A stretch of DNA of 64,000 bases. Source: Scatophagus argus (Eukaryota; Chordata; Actinopteri; Scatophagidae). Positions within the stretch are counted from its first letter, which is position 1; the number at the start of each line of letters is the position of its first letter. The notes under the pieces are model-generated. The model ran no database searches. It worked only from the letters and a program-made list of their open reading frames with translations, and was not told where the DNA came from. Both the position numbers and the translations under genes were made by a program. Location of the stretch: contig NC_058510.1 in assembly GCF_020382885.2 (NCBI RefSeq), forward strand, positions 1,908,001 to 1,972,000, read 5' to 3'. This document shows, one piece after another, positions 44,459 to 54,334 of the stretch.

Positions 44459-45552
44459 TGATTGTGCTGATACTGACACACACAATTCTTCACATTGAGA
44501 TCAAGTCTGACGAGTTTCCGTCAGCAGGAAGAAGCTGACAGTCGACGCTTGGGTCACGATGCTGCGATGGCCTCACGTCTCACAGGAAACCTTTCTGCTT
44601 CCTTATGCATTCAGCTTGGTGCTGGAAAGCCAAGACAGAAAACGTTTCTGCTGGTGGACGCCAGGACCGCAGCTGAGGACGAACCTGTTGACGATTGATC
44701 GGCTAGTCTGTGGTTTGTAGAAGATGCTTTCCAGAGTTTCCCAGAGTGACGCCTTCAAGTTGCTCCTAATGTCCAACCAACAGCCCCAAACCCAAAGACT
44801 CTTCGCTTACGTCACAAAAAAACAAAGAAAAACGCAGCAAATCCTGACATTTAAGGATCAAACGTGACATTTTTGTCTGAAAAACAACTGAAATCTGGCA
44901 CCTAACGTCCCTTTGATCAACTGATTGATTGATCGACCAGCAGCTGCAGCTCGAGTGGACATCATCCCTAAGACCTTCATATGGACACACAGGACTTGTT
45001 GTTCTCATATTGATGAGCGTCGATCAAACGAGTCAATGAAGTGATCAGTTCCCACTTTGTTTATTGATCGTCTGCAGCGTCCCGTTCGACTGTACGCAAC
45101 TTCAGTGATTTCCCTGACATCGAAGCCAGTAAGAGCACAGACACGTTTCGGTTTGGATCGATCACAAGCTTCAGGTATCAGGATCGGCACCGGAAAGGGA
45201 GAAAACTGTTGGGACGTTTCAAATTCTCTGTATGCATTAAAAAAATGACCAAGATTCACTGAGGAAACGTCAGAAGACAAACGTGTATTTTAATGTTTGA
45301 GTTATAAACCAACTGGAGCTAAAAGACGTTCAACAAGTGGTGGACACTGAACAATGAAAGAGCTTCATATTAAATAAGAAGGACCGGAAGTTGCTTTTCT
45401 GTACGTGTGTACAATAAAAGTAAAAAGAAAATGACTAAAAAGAAGAATATTCACTGAGAAAACTTCAGCCTGACCAAACGTTTAGTTCGCGATTTAAATC
45501 CCAACTACGAAGTCACTCACCTGCGGATGACTCCCAGCAACATGCAGGACAT
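38264..45552 (-). CDS. pck2: Mitochondrial phosphoenolpyruvate carboxykinase (GTP)
   Basis: Converts oxaloacetate and GTP to PEP, CO2 and GDP in the mitochondrion. Eleven coding exons splice in frame to 635 aa: 45552-45521, 41765-41553, 41463-41279, 40968-40898, 40795-40660, 40490-40303, 40085-39923, 39834-39619, 39227-39090, 38990-38895, 38733-38264. The N-terminus ([14 protein letters not shown], then VGVRSLA) is basic, without acidic residues, and extends past the cytosolic-type start, which fits a mitochondrial targeting peptide and favours pck2 over pck1. Landmarks: YENCWLARTDP, the active-site P-loop with reactive Cys FPSACGKTN, metal-binding [10 protein letters not shown], the omega-loop lid [18 protein letters not shown] and nucleotide-binding FFGYNFGDY. 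Intron 1 is long (3.75 kb, 41766-45520); others are short. A second in-frame Met lies three codons downstream of the chosen one. Confidence 0.95.
41766..45520 (-). other. Long first intron of pck2
   Basis: No nested gene seen. It contains a CA-rich patch near 43423-43446 and a long (CA)n tract at 44409-44453. Open frames here lack coding character. Confidence 0.5.
44409..44453. repeat. (CA)n microsatellite in pck2 intron 1
   Basis: About 22 uninterrupted AC/CA units. Confidence 0.9.
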
Positions 45553-45854
45553 CTTCGGTGCAGAAAAGGAATAAAACTAGCTGATACAAAATAAAAGCGC
45601 CAAACAAACAAAACAACACCGCAGGCACATGAACGTGGGCCGAGGAGGGACGGTGAGGAGCGGCTGCTCAGAGCCGGACGCAGCGCGTATCTGCGCTCCG
45701 AGGGGACCTTGCACTTTGCTCGACGTGTACATTCACACAGATGCACCTTGATGTCAGCAGGACCGGATGGTGTCGACCTCAGCGTCCACAAAGTCCTCAC
45801 GCCGCTCACTGCTCTGTCAGGCTCCAACCGGCGGCGTCCCGGCTCGGCTCGGCT

Positions 45855-45937
45855 CGGGGGGAGGAGGGGGAGGGGGAGGGGGAGGAGGAGGAGGAGGGGG
45901 AGGAGGAGGAGGAGGGGGAGGAGGAGGAGGAGGAGGG
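45855..45937. repeat. G/A polypurine tract upstream of pck2
   Basis: About 80 bases of GGGGGA and GGAGGA units, uninterrupted purines on the plus strand (C/T on the pck2 coding strand), about 300 bases upstream of the start codon. Frequent runs of three to six G could form G-quadruplex or triplex structures. The 172-residue poly-Gly open frame across it is an artefact of the repeat. Confidence 0.85.
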
Positions 45938-45999
45938 GCTTTAAAGTTTAAATATCAGGTTGCACGTCGTGTCCATGTCGCTGTGTTGGCTCCGGCGGC

Positions 46000-46029
46000 T
46001 GATGCAAGTTTCCAGAGTTCCTGCATCAA
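46000..46029 (-). promoter_or_regulatory. Paired ATF4-type (CARE-like) motifs upstream of pck2
   Basis: TGATGCAAG at 46000-46008 matches the C/EBP-ATF response element core (TGATGNAAN). A second, reverse-oriented near match (TGCATCA, 46022-46028) lies 14 bases away. Both are about 450-480 bases before the pck2 start codon. PCK2 is a known ATF4 target in mammals; use of these sites is inferred. Confidence 0.35.
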
Positions 46030-47195
46030 AAAGCCAGCGGGAAGCAGCGCGGAGACACAACCCGGAAGTACGGCTGGCGGTGGTGCGGAAGCCGGCCTGG
46101 CTAAGGGGGACAGCAGGAGCTGGCATCAAGCTCTCGGCCTCAAGCTGCGTGTGGGAGCGGGAGGTTTCGGGTTTCAGGCTGATCCTCCTTCACATCACAT
46201 TTACTGCAGCATGTCTGGTTTCCTCCAGCGGCACAGGGGTCACAAACTGTGGGGAACACCTCACAAATATGGCAGGTCGTTTTAGAAAAGCAGGAGGGGT
46301 TGTTTTGTTTTAGGAAGATACAAGATTGTTTATTCACGAGCACATTTTGGCCCTCAGACTTATTCGTGGTTTTGTCAGTAGGCCTCAGGTCTCAGTGTGG
46401 TTCACGTTAGTCCTGCTGTGTTTCCTCATCGGGACAGAAAAACTGATGCACTTTTCATTTGTTCTGTTTAAAACTGAGCCACGACTGAGACGTTCGTGCT
46501 GAAGTTTGACGTTTCCATCATCCGTTCATCTGGTCATTATGTTCTCGATTCACTAAGTGCCTCCTTCATCCATTCAAAGCCTCCCAGCAGCACGTCCTCA
46601 CAGCTGAGACACTGGGAAATTCATCTGATGTTCCTGAGCTCTTCGTCTTGTACCGTCACAGGCTGTGAGGCTGGAGGTCTGCAGTAAATCTTGTGGGAGG
46701 ATGTTATCATAATGCTGACTTTTACAACATCGATAAGCTTGTTTTACCACCGAGATGGTTTTGCTTTCAGACGCGAGCCAGCAGTTTACACCAACAGCAC
46801 AGTGCAGGCCAGGCTCCAGCTCCAGTGAGTTTCCTGTTAATGTCTGCAAAGTGGGGGAGGGGCGCACACACACACACACACACAGGGGGTGGGGTCTCGG
46901 CCTCATGAATAAGCTGCATGCCGGAGATAAAGAGCGACGTAATGGTTCAGCTTCAGCCCTGGCGTTCTTCGATAGCGTCTGCAGAGTCAGCAGCCGACCG
47001 GAGAGACTCTCACAGCGCGTGGACGACACGCACACACGCTGTGCAGGTTTTCATGCCCAATGGGGACATTACATAGGCTTACATTCACTTCCTGCAGACT
47101 TACTCAGACCAAAACCACAGCTTGCCTGACCCTAACCCTGACCTTAACCTGACTTTAACCTGAACCTCAAACTCAACGTCACCTTAAACCAAGTA
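46030..47195. other. Intergenic region upstream of pck2
   Basis: No gene seen. Contains a short (CA)n near 46868-46884; otherwise anonymous sequence up to the Tc1-like insertion. Confidence 0.4.
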
Positions 47196-47406
47196 CAATG
47201 GTATGAAAAAGTTTGGGCACCCCTGATCATTTTCAGGATTTTCCTTTATAAATCATTGGTTGTTCGGATCAGCAATTTCAGTTAAATATATCATATAGCA
47301 GACAAACACAGTGATATTTCAGAAGTGAAATGAAGTTTATAGGATTAACAGAAAGTGTGCAACAATTACTTAAACAACATTAGGCAGGTGCATAAATTTG
47401 GGCACC
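47196..47406. repeat. Left terminal inverted repeat of the Tc1-like element
   Basis: Begins CAATGGTATGAAAAAG, against CAGTGGTATGAAAAAG at the other end; inner boundary at TTTGGGCACC. Confidence 0.93.
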
Positions 47407-47423
47407 ACAACAGAAAAATGACA

Positions 47424-48446
47424 TCAATATTTTGTAGATCCTCCTTTTGCAGAAATAACAGCCTCTAAACGCTTCCTATAGCTTCCAATGAGGGTCTGGA
47501 GTCTGGATGAAGGTATTTTTGACCATTCTTCTTTACAAAAAATCTCCAGTTCAGTCAGGTTTGATGGTTTCCGAGCATGGACAGCCCGCTTTAAATCACA
47601 CCACAGATTTTCAATAATGTTCAGGTCTGGGGACTGAGATGGCCATTCCAGAACGTTGTAGTTGTTCCTCTGCATGAATGCCTTTGTAGAGTTTGAGCAG
47701 TGTTTGGGGTCGTTGTCTTGTTGAAGTATCCAGCCCCGGCGCAACTTCAACTTTGTCACTGATTCTTGAACGTTGTTGGCAAGAATCTGCTGATACTGAC
47801 TGGAATCCATGCGACCTTCAACTTTTACAAGATTGCCAGTACCTGCACTGGCCACACAGCCCCACAGCATGATGGAACCACCACCAAATTTTACTGTGGG
47901 TAGCAAGTGTTTGTCTTGGAATGCTGTGTTCTTCTTCCGGCATGCATACCACCCCTTGTTATGTCCAAATAACTCAATTTCACATTCATCAGTCCACAGC
48001 CCCTTATTCCAAAAGGAAGCTGGCTTGTCCAAATGTGCTTTAGCATACCTCAAGCGACTCTGTTTGTGGCATGTGCGTAGAAAAGGCTTCCGCCGCATTA
48101 CTCTCCCATACAGCATCTCCTTGTGCAAAGTGCGCTGAATAGTTGAACGATGCACAGTGACACCATCTGCAGCAAGATCATGTTGTAGGTCTTTGGAGCT
48201 GGTCTGTGGGTTGAGTTTGACCGTTCTCACCATTCCTCGCCTCTGCTTATCAGAGATTTTTCTTGGCCTGCCACTCCGGGCCTTAACTAGGACTGTGCCT
48301 GTGGTCTTCCATTTCCTCACTATGTTCCTCACAGTGGAAACTGACAGCTTAAATCTCTGAGCCAGCTTTTTGTATCCTTCCCCTAAACCATGATGTTGGA
48401 CAATCTTTGTTTTCAGGTCATTTGAGAGTTGTTTTGAGGCTCCCAT
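47424..48446 (-). CDS. Tc1-like transposase, intact
   Basis: 340 aa, full length for the family, without interruption. The N-terminal paired-like DNA-binding region has two helix-turn-helix parts (about residues 5-50 and 65-115) joined by an AT-hook-like GRPRK (59-63). The catalytic triad is complete: D153 (LWTDEC), D244 (QQDND) and E279 (IIENLW), with exactly 34 residues between the last two (DD34E). A Gly-rich segment GGGSIMLWGC (188-197) is present as in other Tc1 transposases. It performs cut-and-paste transposition at TA sites using the flanking inverted repeats. Catalytic competence is inferred from the intact frame and motifs. Confidence 0.96.
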   Translation of the reverse strand: MGASKQLSNDLKTKIVQHHGLGEGYKKLAQRFKLSVSTVRNIVRKWKTTGTVLVKARSGRPRKISDKQRRGMVRTVKLNPQTSSKDLQHDLAADGVTVHRSTIQRTLHKEMLYGRVMRRKPFLRTCHKQSRLRYAKAHLDKPASFWNKGLWTDECEIELFGHNKGWYACRKKNTAFQDKHLLPTVKFGGGSIMLWGCVASAGTGNLVKVEGRMDSSQYQQILANNVQESVTKLKLRRGWILQQDNDPKHCSNSTKAFMQRNNYNVLEWPSQSPDLNIIENLWCDLKRAVHARKPSNLTELEIFCKEEWSKIPSSRLQTLIGSYRKRLEAVISAKGGSTKY

Positions 48447-48624
48447 GTTGCCACTCCTCAGAGAAGATGCAAAAGGGAGAACAACTTTCTACTGGCCACC
48501 TGAAATACCCTTTCTCATGATCGGATTCACCTGTGTATGTAGGTCAAGGGTCAATGAGCTTACCAAACAAACTTTGTGTTCCAATAATTAGTGCTAAAGG
48601 TACTCAAATCAATAAAACAACAAG

Positions 48625-48835
48625 GGTGCCCAAATTTATGCACCTGCCTAATGTTGTTTAAGTAATTATTGCACACTTTCTGTTAATCCTATAAACTTCA
48701 TTTCACTTCTGAAATATCACTGTGTTTGTCTGCTATATGATATATTTAACTGAAATTGCTGATCCGAACAACCAATGATTTATAAAGGAAAATCCTGAAA
48801 ATGATCAGGGGTGCCCAAACTTTTTCATACCACTG
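48625..48835. repeat. Right terminal inverted repeat of the Tc1-like element
   Basis: Reverse complement of the left repeat with few mismatches; ends in CACTG next to TA. Confidence 0.93.
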
Positions 48836-48837
48836 TA

Positions 48838-50456
48838 TGTGTCACCATGTGTCACAGTGCATGAATATGAATGTTTTTACTCATGTGTTCTGCAGTTTGA
48901 GGCACCCACCAACGTGAACGACTGTAAACCTGACAGTAAACATACAGAGGACTGAAGTCATTGTCCTGTATCAGCAGAACGAGTTCAGTCGGGTTCAAGC
49001 CTCAGACTTTCTGACTGTGAAGATGATGGACTGCAGTTAGAAACCCGACATGTCGGATGACTCAGAGTCAGATCGTCATTAATCGGCCATGGAAATACTC
49101 TAAAGACAGAAGCTTTCTGTAGAAACGTGATTCTGAAATCTGCACTTTGATCGTGCACCTACAGACCTCCCTCGGGATCAATAAAGTACCTATCTATCTG
49201 TACTCAGTACACGTTTGAAGTACTTGTGCTTGAGTATTTTAATCTTATGCCACTGTCCACCTGTACTCCATTTCAGAGGGAACTAGCCCCCCCAACACGA
49301 CCTTCGTCCCCAGGATTTCTCAACAGCCTCCCTGACGTAAACTACACTCTGAGCTTTAATCAGTCACTCCATCAGATCAGGGAATCAATAAGTGATGGCG
49401 CTCGCACACTGTAAACATGTGCAGCCTTTGCCCTTTGGATCAGGCTGCCTGGGTGGGGGGTGTGTGTGTTTCACTGTGCGACGCTTCACACACACTCAAC
49501 AGATTCATGAAACCAGCAGTTTAGTCCTGCCTCAGACCTGCTTTTGATTCACCACTCAAGTGATTGTGGTTAAATCAGTGTGGGTTCTGGTCAGACCTGA
49601 TGGGTCTACGTGTTTTACAGCGTGTTGTAACGGTGACACATGATCGGCCTGTTGTTTGCAGTGGGAGGCTCTGATGTCCACTCAGGATCCTGTATTTGTT
49701 TTAGACTTTAACCTGAGTGGGTCGACCTCGGCTCTGCCCGTGTGACGGCACACGTACGGCAGCAGATCCCTTCAGCACACACACTTTGGCCTCCTGGTGA
49801 TCAGGACTGGACTGAAGCGGATCGCCTGGTCGTCCACAGGAGGTTTGTCTTTATTTGACCTTCAGCAGGCAGAGAAAAGCAGAACACACACACACACTCA
49901 CACACACGTAAGGAGTGACCTTCACAGGTTAACTGCGGTGATGTTGGTTTCTATGTGTTTTCTGCGGTTTGTCTCAGAGTGGACTGATTTGCTCCACAGC
50001 AGCGCCACCTCGTGGACGCAGTCAGAATGCACACAACAAGAAGCTGGGAAATAAATAAAAGTCTGACAATAAAATGTTAATACTGTTGTGTCTGTGTGTA
50101 ATATTGTTGCAGCAGGCCTGATTTTTTGATATAAATTAATGCAGTTGATGCAGATTTTTTTTCTGATTCAGAGAGAAGAACTTTTTTATTTACTCATTTT
50201 TGAGTTGTTTTATTTTGTAAGACAACCTCCCACTCTCGAAAAAGCCATCTGTGTAGCTTCACAACAGTAAAATATGAGAACAGAATCGTGACGTTGAATT
50301 TTTAGCTAAAGCAACACAATCTGAGAATCTGAGATTAAAGAGTTGGAATATTTTTATAACACAGCACCCTCACCAAAACTGTATGCGTTTTATCCTGTTT
50401 ATTTGTTTACAACCTCAAAAAGTGTGCGTGAGACCTGCTAAAAGCCGCCTTTAAAA
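48838..50456. other. Intergenic region upstream of psme1
   Basis: No gene seen. Holds a retroelement tail (49165-49200) and short CA runs near 49886-49907. Confidence 0.4.
49165..49200 (+). repeat. Retroelement 3' tail with short ATCT units
   Basis: GACCTCCCTCGGGATCAATA followed by AAGTACCTATCTATCT resembles the 3' end of a common fish retroelement class (recalled). No body is visible. Confidence 0.4.
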
Positions 50457-50475
50457 ACTACAAGTCCCACAATGC
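50457..50475 (+). promoter_or_regulatory. ZNF143/STAF-like site upstream of psme1
   Basis: ACTACAAGTCCCACAATGC is close to the recalled ZNF143 binding consensus ACTACAATTCCCAGAATGC. It lies about 210-230 bases before the start codon, where a housekeeping promoter is expected. Confidence 0.5.
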
Positions 50476-50532
50476 AACAGCGTCATTCGATATCAAAGTG
50501 GGAAAGTACGGAACTGTCTGAATGTGCGCTTT

Positions 50533-50545
50533 ACTTTCGTTTTCG
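50533..50545 (+). promoter_or_regulatory. ISRE-like interferon response site of psme1
   Basis: ACTTTCGTTTTCG contains TTTC-NN-TTTC, the core of the interferon-stimulated response element recognised by IRF/ISGF3 factors, about 145 bases before the start codon. PA28 genes are interferon-inducible in mammals. Confidence 0.55.
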
Positions 50546-50687
50546 ATTTTTATGCTGAGTAACTGTGAGTATCCGTTCGTGTCGAATTTCACAAAATAAA
50601 CACCTTTTTGTTGTTTCTCAGCGCTCGGCTGAAATTTAGACGCTTTTTAAAAACCTGATTAAAGAACTTCACACCAACAGAGACGAC

Positions 50688-51250
50688 ATGGCCTCGCTGG
50701 GGATCCGCGTCGAGTCGAAGAAACAGGTGAGCACGACTGTCCGCTAGCTGCGTGTAAACCTTATTAGCACACTTTGATGCTCCCTGTGATGCTCACAGGT
50801 GAGCCGATAAGCAGGCAGACAGACAGGTGAGCAGCCTGTCGCGCAGGTAGCCTCAAAGGACCCGTTGAAAAGTTGCGTGAGGACTTTTTTGTAATAAACC
50901 TCCTCAAAATGTGAAGGAGGCTCATGCAGTCTCTTCTCTTTTCAGGTGGATGACTTCTGCCAAAAGCTCACCAAGGAGGTAATTTGTGCAGTGAATCTTC
51001 CCCAGCTGTCGGTTGGTCACATGAACAGCCTGATTTAGATTTTTACGTGATTTTGATTATGTTCTTGAAACAGGCAGAGGAGCTGGTCTCACAGTTCTTC
51101 CCTCAGAAGATTGAGGAGCTGCAGATGCTGTTGAAGGTACCAGAAACACTGCTGACTCACGTTCCTGTTCTTAGCAATAACTATAATGATGTTCCTTCAC
51201 ATTAAATTTCATCAGATCTGGGTTGTGTGGTCTAACACACATCTGACGGT

Positions 51251-51293
<43 letters not shown>

Positions 51294-54053
51294 AAGGCTG
51301 TCAGAAGTAACAGAAGTCTTGTGTTTCCTGTCAGACGTCGTTCAGCTGCGATGACCTGGCGTCTTTGAGGGCTCCGCTAGACATCCCCATACCAGACCCG
51401 GCTAAAGAGGAGGCCAAGCGCAAGAAGAAAGAGGAGGTACGTCGTGCAAGAGGCTGAGCGCAAAGCAAACACCATGCAAACACTCTTACTTAGGTCTTTA
51501 GTTGTCTTAAAGGGACATTTTTTACACAAAAATGAAAATTCATTCATTATCATCAGCATCTACTCACCCCCGTGCTGATGGACAGTCGGGTGAAGGATCT
51601 CAGTGTGGGATCTGAGGGCTTCTGGAGACTTGGATTACAACAGACGGAGCCTCAGCCACGGGTTTATATTTGTCGTTTCATAAAATATGGAGACACGAGA
51701 GCCGTTTGTCACCATGGCAACCATTCGCCGCGTTAATACCCAAAGACGTGTGCAAATTGGCAGTGAGTGGGCCTTTTGTTTCAGGTGATCTGTAAAAAAC
51801 CAAACCCGCGTGTGAATGCTGCATTTATTTGGCATGAAACCAGATGTCGGATGGAGGGATCCTGCAGCACGAAACGATCCCTCGCTTTAAGATGGAAGCA
51901 GATCCTTCATTCACACGAAACGTCCTCTCAGTGATTTAGAGGAGGAAAGAGTGTGACGGTGCCAGCGTCTTTCATTTTCCCTGGTGAAAAATGGGTCAAA
52001 AGAGTATTTGGGATCGTTCAGAAACTCTTTGGAGGCTGTCGGGGTGCGTTCAGGTGCCGGGACTGCAGAAACTAGGTCACATTTCCTAACATTTTGACAC
52101 TGTCATTTAGCCAGGCATGGAAGAAAAGAAGGACGTGGGTGATTAACAGGCAGTGAAAAGACTTTGACCTGCTGCCTTCTGTGCTTCTGTTGCAGAAGGA
52201 GGGAAAGAAGGACAAGGACAGCGATAAAGAGGAGGAAGACTCAGGTAAACGAGCGACGAAGCAGCGAGTGTGGGAGCAATAAGAGGATCCCACAGTCGGG
52301 TTCTCTGTGTTTGGGGTCTGTTTGTTAGTATGAGGTGAACGTGGTGTCTAAAAATGGATGTGAGATTAATTACTCATTGAATTTAGCTGCTCTGGTTATT
52401 CAAAATAAATAAATCAGAGGCCTGAAGTGGGAACGCAGCATCAAAGGTTTGTTTTGTCCACCAGGGCCTCCCTGCGGTCCCATCTGCAGCAACGAGCGAG
52501 TGGAGAGTCTCCTGCAGGAGGTCAGGCCTCAGATCCAAACTCTGAAGGAGAAGCTGAACACGGTCAGTCAGTCAGTCGGTCGGTCGGTCAGTCGCTTTGT
52601 TAAATGAGCCTCTCGGCTTCGTTCATGTGGTCGTCACCTTTTCTCGCCCGCCGTGTTTCAGCAGTGCTTCTCAGTTTTTCAGTGTGTTTAGAGCTGTTTT
52701 AAATGGCGCCCACAACAGATTACTGACTTCAGATTTTCCTGGCAGGTGTCCATGTGGGTGCAGCTTCAAATCCCTAAAATTGAAGATGGAAACAACTTCG
52801 GAGTGGCTGTGCAGGTCGGTGGCCGATGATGAGGCAGTAGAGCGACTCTCTCGTTCTGTGTTTGGGTGTTGAATGTTTCTGTACGTGTGCAACAGGAGAA
52901 AGTGTTTGAGCTGCTGACCAACACACGCACCAAGATCGAGGGTTTCCAAACCCAGATTTCAAAGTAAGAGCCCACATGTTTTATTGCTGAACATTTAACG
53001 GTTACATTCAAACTCTCTCAGGTCATGCACCCCTAAAGTAGATCACAGACCATCCAATAACAGTTTTACTTTTAGATGCTTTATTACTGAAAGTGTATGA
53101 AATCCAAAACCACCACACATTCTGTCACTGTGTTACTTATGGACGGATCGTAGTGAAAATAAATAACACTCCTCTCAATGACCGCACATTAGGAACCGCA
53201 GGATTAATGATTTCAGAGACGGTTGGCGTAAAGTCAAGATGAATATAACATAATATGCCCACGAGTAACTTCTTCTCTCTGTTAGATACTACAACGAGCG
53301 AGGTGACGCTGTGGCCAAAGCCGCCAAACAGTCCCATGTGGTCAGTATCTCAAGGGTTTGACCGCTCAGAATGATTAAAGATAACAGGAAGCTCGCTCTT
53401 TATGTTCTGCACTAATCGGGTTTTCTCCTGTGCTGCAGGGAGACTACAGACAGCTGGTCCATGAGCTGGACCAGTTTCAGTACTGTGAGCTCCGCCTTGT
53501 GATCCTGGACATCCGCAACACATACGTAAGACTCGAGGCACCCTGTTGTCTGTTCGCTCTTAGGCCGTGATGACCACATGACTGCATTAAAGACTGTGAA
53601 CGTGTCTTCTGAATATCATAAATCAAACAGTGCTGATGTAATCGTGCGCTGCATTTTGAATAAAACGACCCACTCATGTATAAAATATTCCAGCCGTGTC
53701 CCGGCAGCAGGGACGGTGGCTAAATGGAATCCATCGCTTCTTAACAGGAGGAGTAATTAAACTAATTGCTCTGCTTGTGTTCAGCTGATTGGTGCTGCGT
53801 CTCCCTTCCATTAATCACCGTTTGCCTCCTTCCTCTGGCTATTGTCCTGCTATGTTTGATGCTGTTAATGAACAAGGCGGCGCAGGTGACGATGAAAGGA
53901 GCCGTTTGACACGATTACAGCCTGGATATCTCTCCTTTATCACCGCCTCTCTCTCTGTCTTCCTCCCTCCAGGCTGTGCTGTTCGACATCATCAACAAGA
54001 ACTTTGACAAGATTAAGAGGCCCAGAGGAGACGGCAAAGCTCTCATCTACTGA
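50688..54053 (+). CDS. psme1: Proteasome activator subunit 1 (PA28 alpha)
   Basis: Subunit of the 11S regulator that caps the 20S proteasome and opens its gate, favouring production of MHC class I peptides. Eleven exons give 247 aa: 50688-50726, 50946-50978, 51074-51136, 51335-51436, 52196-52244, 52465-52562, 52746-52814, 52896-52963, 53286-53340, 53439-53525, 53973-54053. The start ATG follows a short leader. Landmarks: a Lys/Glu-rich KEKE stretch at about residues 70-95 (KRKKKEEKEGKKDKD), the activation loop IPKIEDGNNFGVAVQ, the following helix EKVFELLTNTRTKIEG, and a C-terminal GKALIY tail expected to insert into 20S pockets. Alpha is preferred over beta because of the strong KEKE segment and ending. 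An interferon-type site lies upstream. Confidence 0.95.
51249..51292. repeat. (GT)n(GA)n microsatellite in psme1 intron 3
   Basis: GT units from 51249 to 51274, then GA units to 51292. Confidence 0.85.
52563..52594 (+). repeat. GTCA/GTCG tetranucleotide repeat at a psme1 splice donor
   Basis: The exon 6 donor (GTCAGT) is the first unit of a short tandem array of GTCA and GTCG units, so several donor-like sites sit side by side. Confidence 0.6.
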
Positions 54054-54166
54054 AACTGACTCCAACACACTTTCAAACAAGATACAACCAGTGCAGTGTG
54101 ACACTCTCATCAAATGACAACACATTTACTCTGACAAAAATGTCTTCATTTTGGTTCAGATTACAA

Positions 54167-54172
54167 AATAAA
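54167..54172 (+). terminator. Poly(A) signal of psme1
   Basis: AATAAA 114 bases after the stop codon, before the 3' end of the opposing fitm1 gene. Confidence 0.7.
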
Positions 54173-54334
54173 GCGGTTGTGGTAATTCTGTCTAGTCCTG
54201 TCTTTTGTCTGATTGTGAGTTCACAGTGTGGTTTCACACTCATCATGTGGTGTTGTCACAGGCTTCTCTTCACAACCCTAATGAGAGCTTTCACGCTCAC
54301 ATTCACTGAAGTGTCCTCTTCTGTCGGTTTCAAA

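Larger units (their letters stand above)
47196..48835 (-). mobile_element. Complete Tc1-like DNA transposon (1640 bp)
   Basis: Flanked by the TA target duplication (47194-47195 and 48836-48837). Terminal inverted repeats of 211 bp (47196-47406 and 48625-48835) differ at only a few positions by eye. Each repeat contains two direct repeats sharing TTTGGGCACC (47212-47221 and 47397-47406 on the left), an IR/DR layout. The single gene inside has no frameshift or stop. Overall this is an element that looks recently mobile; similar elements with about 340-aa transposases and roughly 200-bp repeats are known in fish. Confidence 0.95.

Noticed and set aside
44239-44493. Frames with poly-Val/Cys or Thr/His runs in pck2 intron 1
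   Set aside because: Products of the (CA)n microsatellite.
38264-45552. Alternative identity as cytosolic pck1
   Set aside because: The N-terminal extension is basic, lacks acidic residues and sits on a separate first exon, and the neighbours are those of PCK2.
45767-46285. 172-codon frame with a long poly-Gly run
   Set aside because: It is generated by the G/A polypurine repeat and the GC-rich pck2 upstream region; no domain or splice support.
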